Below, one piece after another: positions 9,083-18,014 of a DNA stretch of 64,000 bases (position 1 is the stretch's first letter; each line of letters starts with the position of its first letter). A model generated the notes under the pieces. It ran no database searches. It had not been told where the DNA came from and was given only the letters and a program-made list of their open reading frames with translations. The stretch spans positions 124,001 through 188,000 of the forward strand of contig DBBP01000024.1 of NCBI GenBank assembly GCA_002292285.1, given 5' to 3'. A program made the position numbers and the translations under genes. This stretch comes from Proteobacteria bacterium UBA981 (GTDB lineage: Bacteria > Pseudomonadota > Gammaproteobacteria > Ga0077536).

Positions 9083-9565
9083 ATGTCTGCTACCGCTTGT
9101 TTGACCGCTGCACAGCTAAAAGTCGGTCTGACCCACGAAACCACGATCTCGTTCTCGCACGCGCAGGTTGAACAGTACTGCGAGCTCGTCGGCGATATGA
9201 ACGCGATTCATCATGACGTCGAAGCGGCGAAATTACGCTTCCCGAATGTGCGGGACATTATTGTCCCTGGTGGCCTCCTGCAGGCGAGCATTACGGGTAT
9301 TTTCGGTACCTCTTTCCCGGGCGATGGCAGCCTCGGACTGACGTTCAAGCCCGAGCGCATGCGCATTCCCCTGTGCCCGGGCGACACAGTTACAGTAAAG
9401 CTCGAGGTCACCCGCTTACGTGGAGAAATGGCCGAATTCAGCATTCGCATCAGCGATGCGTCCGGTAATGCTGTGAGTAGCGCAATATCGCGCGTCATTG
9501 TCCCGAACGATACCTACCAGCAATGGTGGCAAGCGCGTAACGCCGATCGTTCCGCGACCGGATAA
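9083..9565 (+). CDS. MaoC-like hotdog dehydratase domain protein
   Basis: Single hotdog-domain enoyl-CoA hydratase-like protein. The hydratase motif appears as YCELVGDMNAIHHDVEAAK (catalytic Asp and His), followed by the glycine-rich IVPGGLLQASI helix and a GDTVTVKLEVTRLRG strand. 160 aa from the ATG at 9083, preceded by AAAGGA at eight bases. Upstream in-frame codons to 9005 lack a ribosome site. It heads a plus-strand run of acyl-CoA-type genes to 13887, suggesting hydration of an enoyl-CoA in the same pathway (inference). Confidence 0.85.
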   Translation: MSATACLTAAQLKVGLTHETTISFSHAQVEQYCELVGDMNAIHHDVEAAKLRFPNVRDIIVPGGLLQASITGIFGTSFPGDGSLGLTFKPERMRIPLCPGDTVTVKLEVTRLRGEMAEFSIRISDASGNAVSSAISRVIVPNDTYQQWWQARNADRSATG

Positions 9566-9690
9566 CGGCCAATGTCGCCTGAATTATTGCGGTGACAAGA
9601 GGGGCCAAGCCAGACTAAAACGACGCTGCGGCGAAACTAATGGCCGCAGAGGAATATCTCCAGCCAAATATAAAATGAGGGAGGAATCTC

Positions 9691-10536
9691 ATGAAGATAG
9701 GCGTAATTATGTTTCCCACGGACAAGGCCATCCAGCCGATGGAATTGGCCCAGGCCTGCGAGGAGCGCGGTTTCGAGTCGCTGTGGTTTCCAGAGCACAG
9801 CCATATCCCGACCAGCCGTGAAACGCCGTGGGGCGGCAACCCCGCTCTCGGTCCGCTACCGGAAGAGTACTGGCGTACTCACGATCAATTCGTCGCGCTG
9901 ACAGCTGCCGCCGCAGTCACGAAGAAACTCCGCCTCGGCACCGGCATTACGCTGGTCGCGCAACGTGACCCAATTTGGCTCGCCAAGGAAGCTGCGAGTC
10001 TGGATATGATCTCAGGTGGTCGTCTGGAACTCGGTATCGGTTACGGTTGGAACGTCGAGGAAATGGCTAACCATGGCCTCGACTACAGCAAGCGTCGCGG
10101 CATTTTGCGCGAGTACATCCTGCTTATGAAGGAACTGTGGACGAAAGAAGAAGCGAGCTATTCAGGCAAGCACATCAGTTTCGAGAAGAGCTGGGCATGG
10201 CCAAAACCCGCCCAAACGCCACATCCGCCAATTCTCATGGGTGGCGCTGCAGGCCCCAAGACCGCCGCTCACGTAGCGGAGTTTTGTGATGGCTGGATGC
10301 CGATTGGCGGCATGTACAACTTCGACGCCGGTATGGCGAAGATTGTCGAAGCGTGTAACAACATCGGTCGCGACCCGGCCAGTCTGGCGCTGAGCATGTT
10401 CTATGCCATGGCGCCGGAAATGGACGAGCTGAAGACTCTGCCAGAGAAGAATATTCAGCGTGCGATTCTGCCTTTGCCACCATCCCCGGCAGCGGAGATC
10501 CTGCCCATGCTGGACGAATACGCGAAGTTCATCTAA
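9691..10536 (+). CDS. LLM-class flavin/F420-dependent oxidoreductase (TIGR03619-like)
   Basis: Luciferase-like monooxygenase fold. WFPEHSHIPTSRETPWGG followed by LRLGTGITLVAQRDPIWLAKEAASLDMISGGRLELGIGYGWN matches the TIGR03619 subgroup; the Gly-rich GIGYGWNVEEMANHG block binds the flavin phosphate. 281 aa. The start ATG at 9691 has a GGGAGG ribosome site. A strong hairpin terminator follows at 10543. The name of the subgroup implies coenzyme F420, but FMN cannot be excluded. Substrate unknown. Flanked by MaoC and enoyl-CoA hydratase genes. Confidence 0.9.
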   Translation: MKIGVIMFPTDKAIQPMELAQACEERGFESLWFPEHSHIPTSRETPWGGNPALGPLPEEYWRTHDQFVALTAAAAVTKKLRLGTGITLVAQRDPIWLAKEAASLDMISGGRLELGIGYGWNVEEMANHGLDYSKRRGILREYILLMKELWTKEEASYSGKHISFEKSWAWPKPAQTPHPPILMGGAAGPKTAAHVAEFCDGWMPIGGMYNFDAGMAKIVEACNNIGRDPASLALSMFYAMAPEMDELKTLPEKNIQRAILPLPPSPAAEILPMLDEYAKFI

Positions 10537-10542
10537 ATCGTT

Positions 10543-10577
10543 GCGGCAGACGGGTGTCCCCGTCTGCCGCTCTGTTT
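10543..10577 (+). terminator. Hairpin terminator after LLM gene
   Basis: Perfect 12-bp stem, GCGGCAGACGGG (10543-10554) paired with 10559-10570 around a 4-base loop, seven bases after the stop codon. The following T-tract is weak (TCTGTTT). Confidence 0.7.
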
Positions 10578-10702
10578 CCGCCCTCCCGCTATCGCCGCAG
10601 CTCACAAGCCAGCGACGACTACTGCCCTTGCCCGACCCACGAACCATGGTGCAATAATGCCTCTCGCCTGACAGACGGCGAACCCAACACCGGAGGCTGC
10701 AC

Positions 10703-11566
10703 GTGGATACTAAAACTGAACCCGCTTACATCGTCTACGAGACCCCAGAAGAGGGCATTGCGCGCATTGTTCTCAATCGTCCTGAAACTGCGAACGCGCA
10801 GGACACCCAGTTTCTATACGAACTGAATGATGCTTTCGACCGTGCAGCCCACGATGAGGCGATTCGGGTCATTATTCTGGCTGCCAATGGCAAGCATTTT
10901 TCCTCCGGCCATGATCTGGCCGAGCAGGGCGCTCAGGCCAACACCCACAACTACGACACGGTCGGCACGATGTGTGGATTTACCTGCGCCGGTGCCGAAG
11001 CGCAAATGAGTCGCGAAGAAGAAATTTATGTCGGCTTTAGCGAACGCTGGCGCAATATTCCAAAACCCACAATCGCGGCAATTCAGGGTAAGTGTATCGC
11101 CGGTGGGCTGATGCTGGCGTGGCCGTGCGATTTAATCATCGCGACCGATGACGCGACCTTCAGTGACCCGACGGTCAGCTTTGGCGTTGGCGGAGTTGAG
11201 TACTTCCATCACTTTTGGGAAGTCGGCGCACGCAAGGCCAAGGAGATGCTGTTTACCTCTGATGACCTCAGCGCTGCCGATGCCTTGCGTCTTGGTATGG
11301 TCAACCAAATCGTACCGCGCGCGGAGCTTGAACAAGCGACCTTGGCGATGGCGCGCAAGATCAGTTCGAAATCCCGCTTCGCACTCAAGATGGCGAAGAA
11401 GGCCATCAACGGTGCGCAGGATGCGCAGGGGCGTGAGTTGGCAATGCAGAACGCGTTCCACTTACATCAGCTCGCACACACGCATTGGCTGAAACTATAT
11501 GACTTCCTCATTGACCCGACCGGACTGCCAGAAGGCACGCGCAAGGCCTTGGGCCTCAAGGACTGA
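10703..11566 (+). CDS. Enoyl-CoA hydratase/isomerase (crotonase) family protein
   Basis: Crotonase-fold enzyme of beta-oxidation type. Oxyanion-hole segments are visible: AANGKHFSSGHDLAEQG and IAAIQGKCIAGGLMLAWPCDLIIATDDATFSDPTV. The long insertion between them (residues about 75-115, GFTCAGAEAQMSREEEIYVGF) and the 287-aa length set it apart from short housekeeping hydratases. The start is a GTG at 10703 with GGAGG six bases upstream. It is followed after nine bases by two acyl-CoA dehydrogenase genes, so the three are almost certainly one operon degrading an acyl-CoA side chain. Confidence 0.9.
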   Translation: MDTKTEPAYIVYETPEEGIARIVLNRPETANAQDTQFLYELNDAFDRAAHDEAIRVIILAANGKHFSSGHDLAEQGAQANTHNYDTVGTMCGFTCAGAEAQMSREEEIYVGFSERWRNIPKPTIAAIQGKCIAGGLMLAWPCDLIIATDDATFSDPTVSFGVGGVEYFHHFWEVGARKAKEMLFTSDDLSAADALRLGMVNQIVPRAELEQATLAMARKISSKSRFALKMAKKAINGAQDAQGRELAMQNAFHLHQLAHTHWLKLYDFLIDPTGLPEGTRKALGLKD

Positions 11567-11575
11567 GATAAGGCG

Positions 11576-12763
11576 ATGCTATTTGCCGGCCAGTTGTCAG
11601 ATGAGCAAGCACAGTTTCGCGAAGAAGTGCGAGCGTTTTTGGCTGAGCATCTCGATGCCGGCATGGTCGCGGCGGATGATGCGCAACGTTCCATGGTTGC
11701 CGATCCCGAGCGCAGTAAAGCCTGGATCGCGTTGTTGCGCCCGCGCGGTTGGCACGCCGGACACATTGCGAAAGAATTCGGCGGCGCCGGCCTAAGCCCC
11801 ATAGAGAATTACATTCTGCACTACGAGATGGGACTACACGGTGCGCCGGCTCTGCCGCCGATGGGTTTGTATTATGTGGCGCCTACCGCGATTGAATTCG
11901 GCACGCAGGCACAGCGGGACGAAATCGTACCGCGCGTGCTCGATGGTTCTGACTATTGGTGCCAGGGCTTCTCGGAACCGGGGTCTGGCTCGGATTTAGC
12001 GAGTGTCGCAATGTTTGCCGAGCGACGCGGCGATGCGTATTTCCTCAATGGCTCGAAGATCTGGACCACCGATGCGCAGCATGCGAACAAGATTTTCTGT
12101 CTTGTGCGCACCCGGCGCGAGAACACCCGCGACGCACTCAGTTTCATGTTGGTCGACATGGCTGCAGCAGGTGTCACGGTGCGACCGATTCGTCTTTTCA
12201 GCGGCGATCATGATTTCAATCAGGTTTTTTTCGACGACGTTGAGATACCGGTCGAAGCTCTGCTCGGTGAGGAGGGTAATGGCTGGGCGGTGGCGAAGTT
12301 TTTACTCGACATCGAACGTGGGGCATTTGTGTTTGGCGGGCGCCTGCGGCGACGCTTCGTGCGGCTGTGTGAACGCGCGCAAAACTGCGCCACACCGCTG
12401 GCGGGTCTATGGGACAAACTCGCGCAGCTGGATATTGAGCTGCTCGCCTATGAGGTGACCGAGTTGCGTCTGGGCCATGCGGCGCTCGACCGTTCCAACG
12501 CCGATGCTGAGGCCAGTGTCGTAAAGATTGAGTGGACCGAGTTGGCGCAACGCATCGATGAGTTACACATCGCGATAAGTGGGCCGGAAACGCTTTACGC
12601 AGACGCGGCGGCGCGCGGCGCGAGTACACGCGACGAAGGTATCGCCATGCCCGATTGGCTGGCGGGCTATTTCAACAATCGCGCGGCAAGTATTTATGGC
12701 GGCAGCAACGAGGTGCAACGGAACCTCGTGTACCGCGCACTGAAGCAGCAGCGGCGGCGCTGA
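11576..12763 (+). CDS. Acyl-CoA dehydrogenase, FAD-binding subunit of a probable heteromeric pair
   Basis: FAD enzyme introducing an alpha-beta double bond in an acyl-CoA. The FAD/substrate motif WCQGFSEPGSGSD lies near residue 130 and the C-terminal block IYGGSNEVQRN near residue 375. In this block the position of the classic catalytic Glu (YEGT in medium-chain enzymes) is Gly, so the base must lie elsewhere or in the partner. 395 aa. The next gene starts two bases after this stop. Such adjacent unlike pairs are known to form alpha2beta2 dehydrogenases in steroid side-chain catabolism. Confidence 0.9.
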   Translation: MLFAGQLSDEQAQFREEVRAFLAEHLDAGMVAADDAQRSMVADPERSKAWIALLRPRGWHAGHIAKEFGGAGLSPIENYILHYEMGLHGAPALPPMGLYYVAPTAIEFGTQAQRDEIVPRVLDGSDYWCQGFSEPGSGSDLASVAMFAERRGDAYFLNGSKIWTTDAQHANKIFCLVRTRRENTRDALSFMLVDMAAAGVTVRPIRLFSGDHDFNQVFFDDVEIPVEALLGEEGNGWAVAKFLLDIERGAFVFGGRLRRRFVRLCERAQNCATPLAGLWDKLAQLDIELLAYEVTELRLGHAALDRSNADAEASVVKIEWTELAQRIDELHIAISGPETLYADAAARGASTRDEGIAMPDWLAGYFNNRAASIYGGSNEVQRNLVYRALKQQRRR

Positions 12764-12765
12764 TT

Positions 12766-13887
12766 ATGGATTTTCATGCAGCTCCTGAACAGCAGGCACT
12801 CATCGATAGTGCTGTGCGGCTCTTGCAGGATCACTATAGCCAGACGACCAGCAACGCTAGAACCGAATTCGATGCCGAGCGTTGGCAACAGTTCGCCGAG
12901 CTTGGGTGGCTCGGCACAGCGCTAGCCGAAGGTAATGGCGGGCTTGGCCTGCCGGAATCGATGTTGAACATTCTGGTCGAGGCACTTGCGCCCGCGGCAA
13001 TGCCTGAGCCGTTCGTGAGCCAGGTTTCTCTGGCCGGTTATTTACTCAATGCTGCCTCTCCGTCGGCGCGCCGCGACGAATGCATGGCGAAGTGGCTGGC
13101 CGGCGATGAGCTTGTTGCTCTGGCCCATCACGAAGCCCGCGAACAAGCGTGTTTTGGGCAGCCTGTCCATACACGCGCTACAGCACGCGGCGACGAACTG
13201 GTGGTACAGGGACACAAAGCAGTTGTTCTCGATGGCGGGCGTGCGGATCGGCTGTTGGTTTCGGCGCGACTTAATGACAGTGCTGCGATGCTCTTGTTGT
13301 TAGTACCGCAGGATGCGCCCGGACTCGAAGTGACCAGGCACGCCACCTTCGACGGACGCGAGTTGGCGGATGTCGATTTAAATGGCGTAGTTTTATCGCG
13401 CGATGCGCGGCTTGAGTTCGCCGAGCCGGTGGCCACGAGGATCGATGCCGCGCTGCGGTCTTTTGCCCTGCACCTCGCTGCGGATTCTCTCGGCACCGCA
13501 AAAGCCTTGTTTAAGTTAAGTCATGAACATCTTGCCGAGCGAGAGCAGTTCGGCGTCAAGCTGGTCGAATTTCAGGCGCTGCAACATCGACTGGTGGATA
13601 TGCAGCTGGCAATCACGCGACTCGAATCCTTACTCGCACTGGCGCGCACAAGGAGCGACGCGGATGGCGTGAGTTCAGCACGCGAATTTATAGCGGCTGC
13701 AAAGATTCAGGCTGGCGTAGTCGGGCGTCATCTTGCCCATGAGTCGGTGCAGCTCCACGGTGCCATTGGCATGACTGAAGAGCTGCTCGTCGGGCGCTAC
13801 TTTAAACGCCTGACTGCTAATGAGCTGCTGGGGGGAACCGGGGTCGAACATCTGCGTGTATTCCGCGCCCAACGCGCCCTAAGCTAG
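12766..13887 (+). CDS. Acyl-CoA dehydrogenase-like partner subunit
   Basis: 373-aa acyl-CoA dehydrogenase family member that begins two bases after the upstream dehydrogenase stop. It keeps the fold (N-terminal MDFHAAPEQQALIDSAVRLLQDHY, C-terminal AHESVQLHGAIGMTEELLVGRYFKR) but lacks a clear FAD-binding SEPxxGSD motif in the middle domain (ALAHHEAREQACFGQPVHT) and has no YEGT-type Glu. This asymmetry is what is seen in the second chain of heterotetrameric dehydrogenases such as the ChsE types. The ATG at 12766 was chosen because an upstream in-frame ATG would overlap the previous gene. Confidence 0.88.
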   Translation: MDFHAAPEQQALIDSAVRLLQDHYSQTTSNARTEFDAERWQQFAELGWLGTALAEGNGGLGLPESMLNILVEALAPAAMPEPFVSQVSLAGYLLNAASPSARRDECMAKWLAGDELVALAHHEAREQACFGQPVHTRATARGDELVVQGHKAVVLDGGRADRLLVSARLNDSAAMLLLLVPQDAPGLEVTRHATFDGRELADVDLNGVVLSRDARLEFAEPVATRIDAALRSFALHLAADSLGTAKALFKLSHEHLAEREQFGVKLVEFQALQHRLVDMQLAITRLESLLALARTRSDADGVSSAREFIAAAKIQAGVVGRHLAHESVQLHGAIGMTEELLVGRYFKRLTANELLGGTGVEHLRVFRAQRALS

Positions 13888-13918
13888 CAGACTGGTGAAA
13901 AGCGACTGCGGCGCCCGT

Positions 13919-14923
13919 CTACAACGTTATTACGAGTTTGCCGAAATGCGCAGCAGCGCGCAGATCGTGATAAGCCTGGCGCGCATCTTCAAACGCATAG
14001 CTGTGCTCTATAACTGGAATCAATTGGTGGGCTTCGATCGCGCGGTTCATGTCTTCGAACATACGCCGGCTTCCCACATAAATACCCTGCAGCCGCAGCG
14101 ACTTTCGCAGAATCGGCATCGGGTCTATCTGGCCGCCGGTGAGTACGCCGATCAGTCCGATTGAGCCGGCGACGCGAGTCGCGCTGATCGATTGAGCCAG
14201 GGTGCCCGCACCCCCAACCTCGACCGTGTGGTCAACGCCGCGACCGTCGGTCATATCCATGACTTGCTGCTCCCATTGCGCGTGTTGGCGGTAGTTAATC
14301 GTCTGCCACGCACCGAGGCTTCGCGCTCGTTCGAGCTTATCGTCGCTTGAAGACGTCACAATCGCGCGCACGCCCAGCAACTGGCAGAGCTGTAGCGCGA
14401 TTACGGATACGCCACCCGTTCCGAGCAACAAAACGGTGTCACCGGCAGTTACCCCACCACGTTCAACCAGACTGTTCCACGCCGTCAGTGCAGCGCAGGG
14501 TAGGGTCGAAGCCTGTTCGTCACTCAGATGCGCCGGGGTAGAAACCAGACCGTCCTGGTGCAGTACCCGGTACTCACACAGCATGCCGTCCAGCCCACCA
14601 CCGAGGGCGTTTTGCATCAGCTCCGGGGTGATATCGCCGTCAATCCACCCCTGGAAAAAAATGCCACACACCCTGTCGCCGACTTTGAAACGGGTGACGC
14701 CATCGCCGATTTCAACGACTTCCCCGGCACCATCCGAATTGGGAATGCGGGGATAAGGGAAGCCGCGCCCGGCCGGACTTTCAACGGTGGACAGATCGCG
14801 ATAATTGAGGGAAGACGCACGCACCCGGACCAGCACCTCGCCGGCTCGCGGCGCAGGAACGTCCCGTTCGTTGAAGGCGAGTGCATCGATGCCATCGGCA
14901 CCCACGATTTGGCAGCTTTTCAT
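13919..14923 (-). CDS. Zinc-independent MDR family NAD(P)-dependent oxidoreductase
   Basis: Medium-chain dehydrogenase/reductase, quinone-oxidoreductase-like. The N-terminal GroES-like domain carries LVRVRASSLNYRD and PNSDGAGEVVEIG, and the Rossmann domain LLLGTGGVSVIALQLCQLLGVRAIVTSSSDDKLERA. The structural-zinc Cys cluster is absent, as in the zinc-free or single-zinc branch. 334 aa, start ATG at 14923 with AGGA six bases upstream. It converges with the acyl-CoA dehydrogenase operon end (gap about 30 bases). Substrate unknown, possibly an enone or alcohol. Confidence 0.9.
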   Translation of the reverse strand: MKSCQIVGADGIDALAFNERDVPAPRAGEVLVRVRASSLNYRDLSTVESPAGRGFPYPRIPNSDGAGEVVEIGDGVTRFKVGDRVCGIFFQGWIDGDITPELMQNALGGGLDGMLCEYRVLHQDGLVSTPAHLSDEQASTLPCAALTAWNSLVERGGVTAGDTVLLLGTGGVSVIALQLCQLLGVRAIVTSSSDDKLERARSLGAWQTINYRQHAQWEQQVMDMTDGRGVDHTVEVGGAGTLAQSISATRVAGSIGLIGVLTGGQIDPMPILRKSLRLQGIYVGSRRMFEDMNRAIEAHQLIPVIEHSYAFEDARQAYHDLRAAAHFGKLVITL

Positions 14924-15007
14924 AAGCGGTCCTGTTGAGGAATAAGTTGAAACGAGGCCCGTCGCGCGCCACGTGATGCGCAGATCGAAGCCGACCGGGG
15001 CGGGCGT

Positions 15008-16174
15008 TCAGATACTCAAGTCGAGCAGGTTGTAGTCCTTGAGCGTGGCGCGCGCGTCGGCGTTCCATCGATAGTCGTCCTCGAGTCCGGCGAATGGCTG
15101 ATAGACGTACGGCGTTTCGTGCGGGAAGCGCTGGCGGCGTGCATCGATTGCGTAGGCAATCAGGCGCGCACGTTCATGGATACGGGCGGCGTCATAAGTT
15201 GAACGCGCGTTGTGGACGCCGCCAGCTGTGACATTGAGTACGGCGCTGCGGCGATGAAAGCCGAAATTAACTGTTAGCCGAGTGTCGGCTGTGGTGTTTG
15301 CGAATGAGCCATGCAGGGTTTGGCGATTGTTGATGCACACATCCCCTGGCGCGCAAATCATCGGTACCGCTTCGGGTAAACGGTCGGTGCCGGCGGCTGC
15401 GACCATGGCCTTGATGTCGACTCGGCCAAGCTTGTGGGAACCTGGCACAACCCATAGACCGTTCGCGGCAGTACAGCCATATAACTGCGCCATGAAATTG
15501 AACCCGTGCGTGCCCTGGTCCCAATCCGGGCTGTCCCAGTGCGTGACGCCATCCTGGTGCCAGGCAACAGATGAACCGAGGCCGGGGCGTTTGATGAACA
15601 GGGCCTCGTTAAAGGGCGTAAAATCTTCGCCATTGATCGCGGCTGCCACTTGCAGCAATTGTGGATGGCCGTAGACGCGTAGACAGGCTTCAGAGAATTG
15701 CAGCGAGCCAAGCACCATGTAAATTTCTTTTTCAGGTGCGTCGACAGCAGCGCTGGGCTCGTACATTTTCGCCGGATGACGACCTTCTGCTATCTCAGTA
15801 CCGCCGAGCGGGTCACTCAACGGCCGCGCCCAGAAAGCCGTCGGCGCTTCACAATCCACCGTTAGCGCGGGGCGGCCGAGCGCATCGACGTCTGCGCCTT
15901 CGGTCACCGGCATACGTGCCAGCGCTGTGTTCAAATCCGCTTCAATATCGCTGAGTTCGTCACCGTTCAGGACCCCGGTGAAGATGTAAAAGCCACAGCG
16001 CCAGTACGCTTCCACAATATCGGCAGACAAACAGCCGTCGCTATCGAAGCGAATCGGTCCGCGATTACCGAGCTCCGCAGCGCGTTGCTCTCCGGCCTTG
16101 AGATAGGCGTCCATCGCCTCCTGTTGCGGTCCGAAATCGACTGCGACTTCTTGCGCCCGTGCTTGTAAAACCAT
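15008..16174 (-). CDS. Phytanoyl-CoA dioxygenase family protein (PhyH)
   Basis: Fe(II)/2-oxoglutarate oxygenase. Iron ligands H206 and D208 in SSVAWHQDGVTHWDS, distal His in NNRQTLHGSFANTTADTR, with the following Arg positioned for 2-oxoglutarate. The N-terminal extension (residues 1-50) and the C-terminal part DARRQRFPHETPYVYQPF are longer than in ordinary PhyH proteins, giving 388 aa. The ATG at 16174 was chosen because GGGAG lies seven bases upstream. The frame runs on to 16360 but overlaps the divergent promoter region. It is divergent from the CoA ligase at 16401. Confidence 0.87.
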   Translation of the reverse strand: MVLQARAQEVAVDFGPQQEAMDAYLKAGEQRAAELGNRGPIRFDSDGCLSADIVEAYWRCGFYIFTGVLNGDELSDIEADLNTALARMPVTEGADVDALGRPALTVDCEAPTAFWARPLSDPLGGTEIAEGRHPAKMYEPSAAVDAPEKEIYMVLGSLQFSEACLRVYGHPQLLQVAAAINGEDFTPFNEALFIKRPGLGSSVAWHQDGVTHWDSPDWDQGTHGFNFMAQLYGCTAANGLWVVPGSHKLGRVDIKAMVAAAGTDRLPEAVPMICAPGDVCINNRQTLHGSFANTTADTRLTVNFGFHRRSAVLNVTAGGVHNARSTYDAARIHERARLIAYAIDARRQRFPHETPYVYQPFAGLEDDYRWNADARATLKDYNLLDLSI

Positions 16175-16400
16175 GTGCCATCTCCCATTCCGCTGCCAGC
16201 ATAATCTTCGGCGCTCAGCGCACAGCTTGCAAGGCATTGTGTCGCCCTCAGCCCGACCGGTGCGAGAGGCCTCAAAACGCGCGCGATGGCGGCCCCCAGC
16301 CCGCCGTAAGATCAGTGCAAGCCTGATCTCGGCATCTCCATTGCGGTTACAATCATGCACTTACGACCGTCCCTGCGCCTTGAAGCCAATAGTAGCTGCC

Positions 16401-17954
16401 ATGACCTCGCTGACCGACATTAACGACTACCATCAAGTTCAATCCGATTTTTCAAGCGCTCGCTTGTGGGAGCTGTTCGACGGCGATCGCGAGCATATGA
16501 ATCTCGCCCATGAATGCATCGATCGCCATCGTCAGCGCGGGCGCGCGGTCAGCATCAAACATAGTGACGGTCGCCTGGAGCATCTCGACTACGCTGAGCT
16601 CGCTGATTCGACTAGCCAGTTCGCACATTGGTTGCGCCAGGCAGGCGTTGCGCCCGGCGAGCGTGTGGCCGTTATTCTGGAGCCAGGTAAAGCCTTCTAT
16701 ACCTGCATGTTCGGCGCCATCAAATACGGCGCCATTGCTGTACCCATGTTCACCTTGTTCGGACCGGATGGATTGGCGTTGCGGATCTCCGACTGCACGC
16801 CGACGGTGATCGTCACCGAGACCGATGCCGATACGCTGCGCTCGCAATTTCCCGCAGCGCAGGTGCTTGAAGTGGACGCTTCGTTGTGGCGCCAGCTCGA
16901 GACATTGCCGACACACTACGAGGTGGCCACGCGAGCGACTGACTTGTGCGTGTTCCAGTACACCTCAGGGACCACGCGTGAGCTGCCCGAAGCGGTCCGG
17001 CACACGCAGCGCTCGGTTGTGACGTTGATGATTGCGGCGCTTTATGGCGTTGGTTTAAGGCCGGATGACCGTTATTTTTGTCCATCGTCACCGGCTTGGG
17101 GACATGGATTGTGGCACGGCACAATTGCACCGCTCGCGCTCGGCATTCACATTGGCGCCTTCGCCGGAAAATTCGACGCCGTGCGTCTGTTGGAAGCCTT
17201 GGCCGAACTCAAAATTACCAATTTCGCGGCGGCGGCCACGGTCTACCGCATGCTGCGCAACGCGGGCGTGCGTGACGACTACGACATCAATTTGCAGAAA
17301 TGTTCGTTTACCGGCGAGCCGCTCGATTCCAACACGTTCGACTGGATTGAACAGTCATTCGGGATTGCGCCGGCGAGCATGTATGGCACAACCGAAGTCG
17401 GTGTGATCATGGTCGATTACCCCGGAATGAGCGGGCACAGTTCACGCCGCGGCGCGCTCGGCAAACCGGCGCCAGGCAACGAAGTGGCCATTCTTAACGA
17501 GGCCGATGAAGAAGTCGCCGACGACACCATCGGTGAGATTGCCGTCAAACGTCGCGGTGAGTGGTTTCGGGTCAAGGATTTCGGCTCGCGCGATGCGGAC
17601 GGTTACTATTTTCATGCAGGTCGTGCCGATGATGTCATCATCTCCGCAGGCTGGACCATGAGTGCTGTTGAGATTGAAAACACCATGCTGAAACATCCAG
17701 CAGTCGGCGAGGCGGCGGTGATAGGTGTGCCCGATCAGCTGCGCGGCCAGGTGGCACGTGCCTACGTCGTCGTGCGTGATGGTGAATCGATTACACCGGC
17801 GGCGCTGCAAGAGCACATGAAAACGCAGCTCTCGCGCCACGAGTATCCACGGGAAATCGAATTCATAGGCGAGATGCCGAAAACACCGGCCGGCAAGGTT
17901 AATCGAAAAGTGCTGCGGGACCTGGCAGCCAAGCAGGTCAGTGCAGCAAATTGA
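16401..17954 (+). CDS. AMP-dependent acyl-CoA synthetase with atypical phosphate loop
   Basis: Adenylate-forming ligase of 517 aa. Fold landmarks: GVAPGERVAVILEPGKAFYTCMFGAIKYGAIAVPMF, adenine motif SMYGTTEVGVIM, the hinge region FRVKDFGSRDADGYYFHAGRADDVIISAGWTMS, and the catalytic Lys of the C-terminal lid in PKTPAGKVNRKVLR. The phosphate loop reads YTSGTTRELPEAV instead of the usual TGxPKG, losing the Gly and Lys. The remainder is otherwise intact and MACS-like, so I regard it as a functional variant rather than a decayed gene. Followed after 60 bases by a hydratase gene, suggesting an acid activation and hydration module. Confidence 0.88.
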   Translation: MTSLTDINDYHQVQSDFSSARLWELFDGDREHMNLAHECIDRHRQRGRAVSIKHSDGRLEHLDYAELADSTSQFAHWLRQAGVAPGERVAVILEPGKAFYTCMFGAIKYGAIAVPMFTLFGPDGLALRISDCTPTVIVTETDADTLRSQFPAAQVLEVDASLWRQLETLPTHYEVATRATDLCVFQYTSGTTRELPEAVRHTQRSVVTLMIAALYGVGLRPDDRYFCPSSPAWGHGLWHGTIAPLALGIHIGAFAGKFDAVRLLEALAELKITNFAAAATVYRMLRNAGVRDDYDINLQKCSFTGEPLDSNTFDWIEQSFGIAPASMYGTTEVGVIMVDYPGMSGHSSRRGALGKPAPGNEVAILNEADEEVADDTIGEIAVKRRGEWFRVKDFGSRDADGYYFHAGRADDVIISAGWTMSAVEIENTMLKHPAVGEAAVIGVPDQLRGQVARAYVVVRDGESITPAALQEHMKTQLSRHEYPREIEFIGEMPKTPAGKVNRKVLRDLAAKQVSAAN

Positions 17955-18014
17955 CGTTGCTACCCGAGGATGGGCCACTAAACACGAATCATTGTTGATG
18001 GACGAAACGAACTT

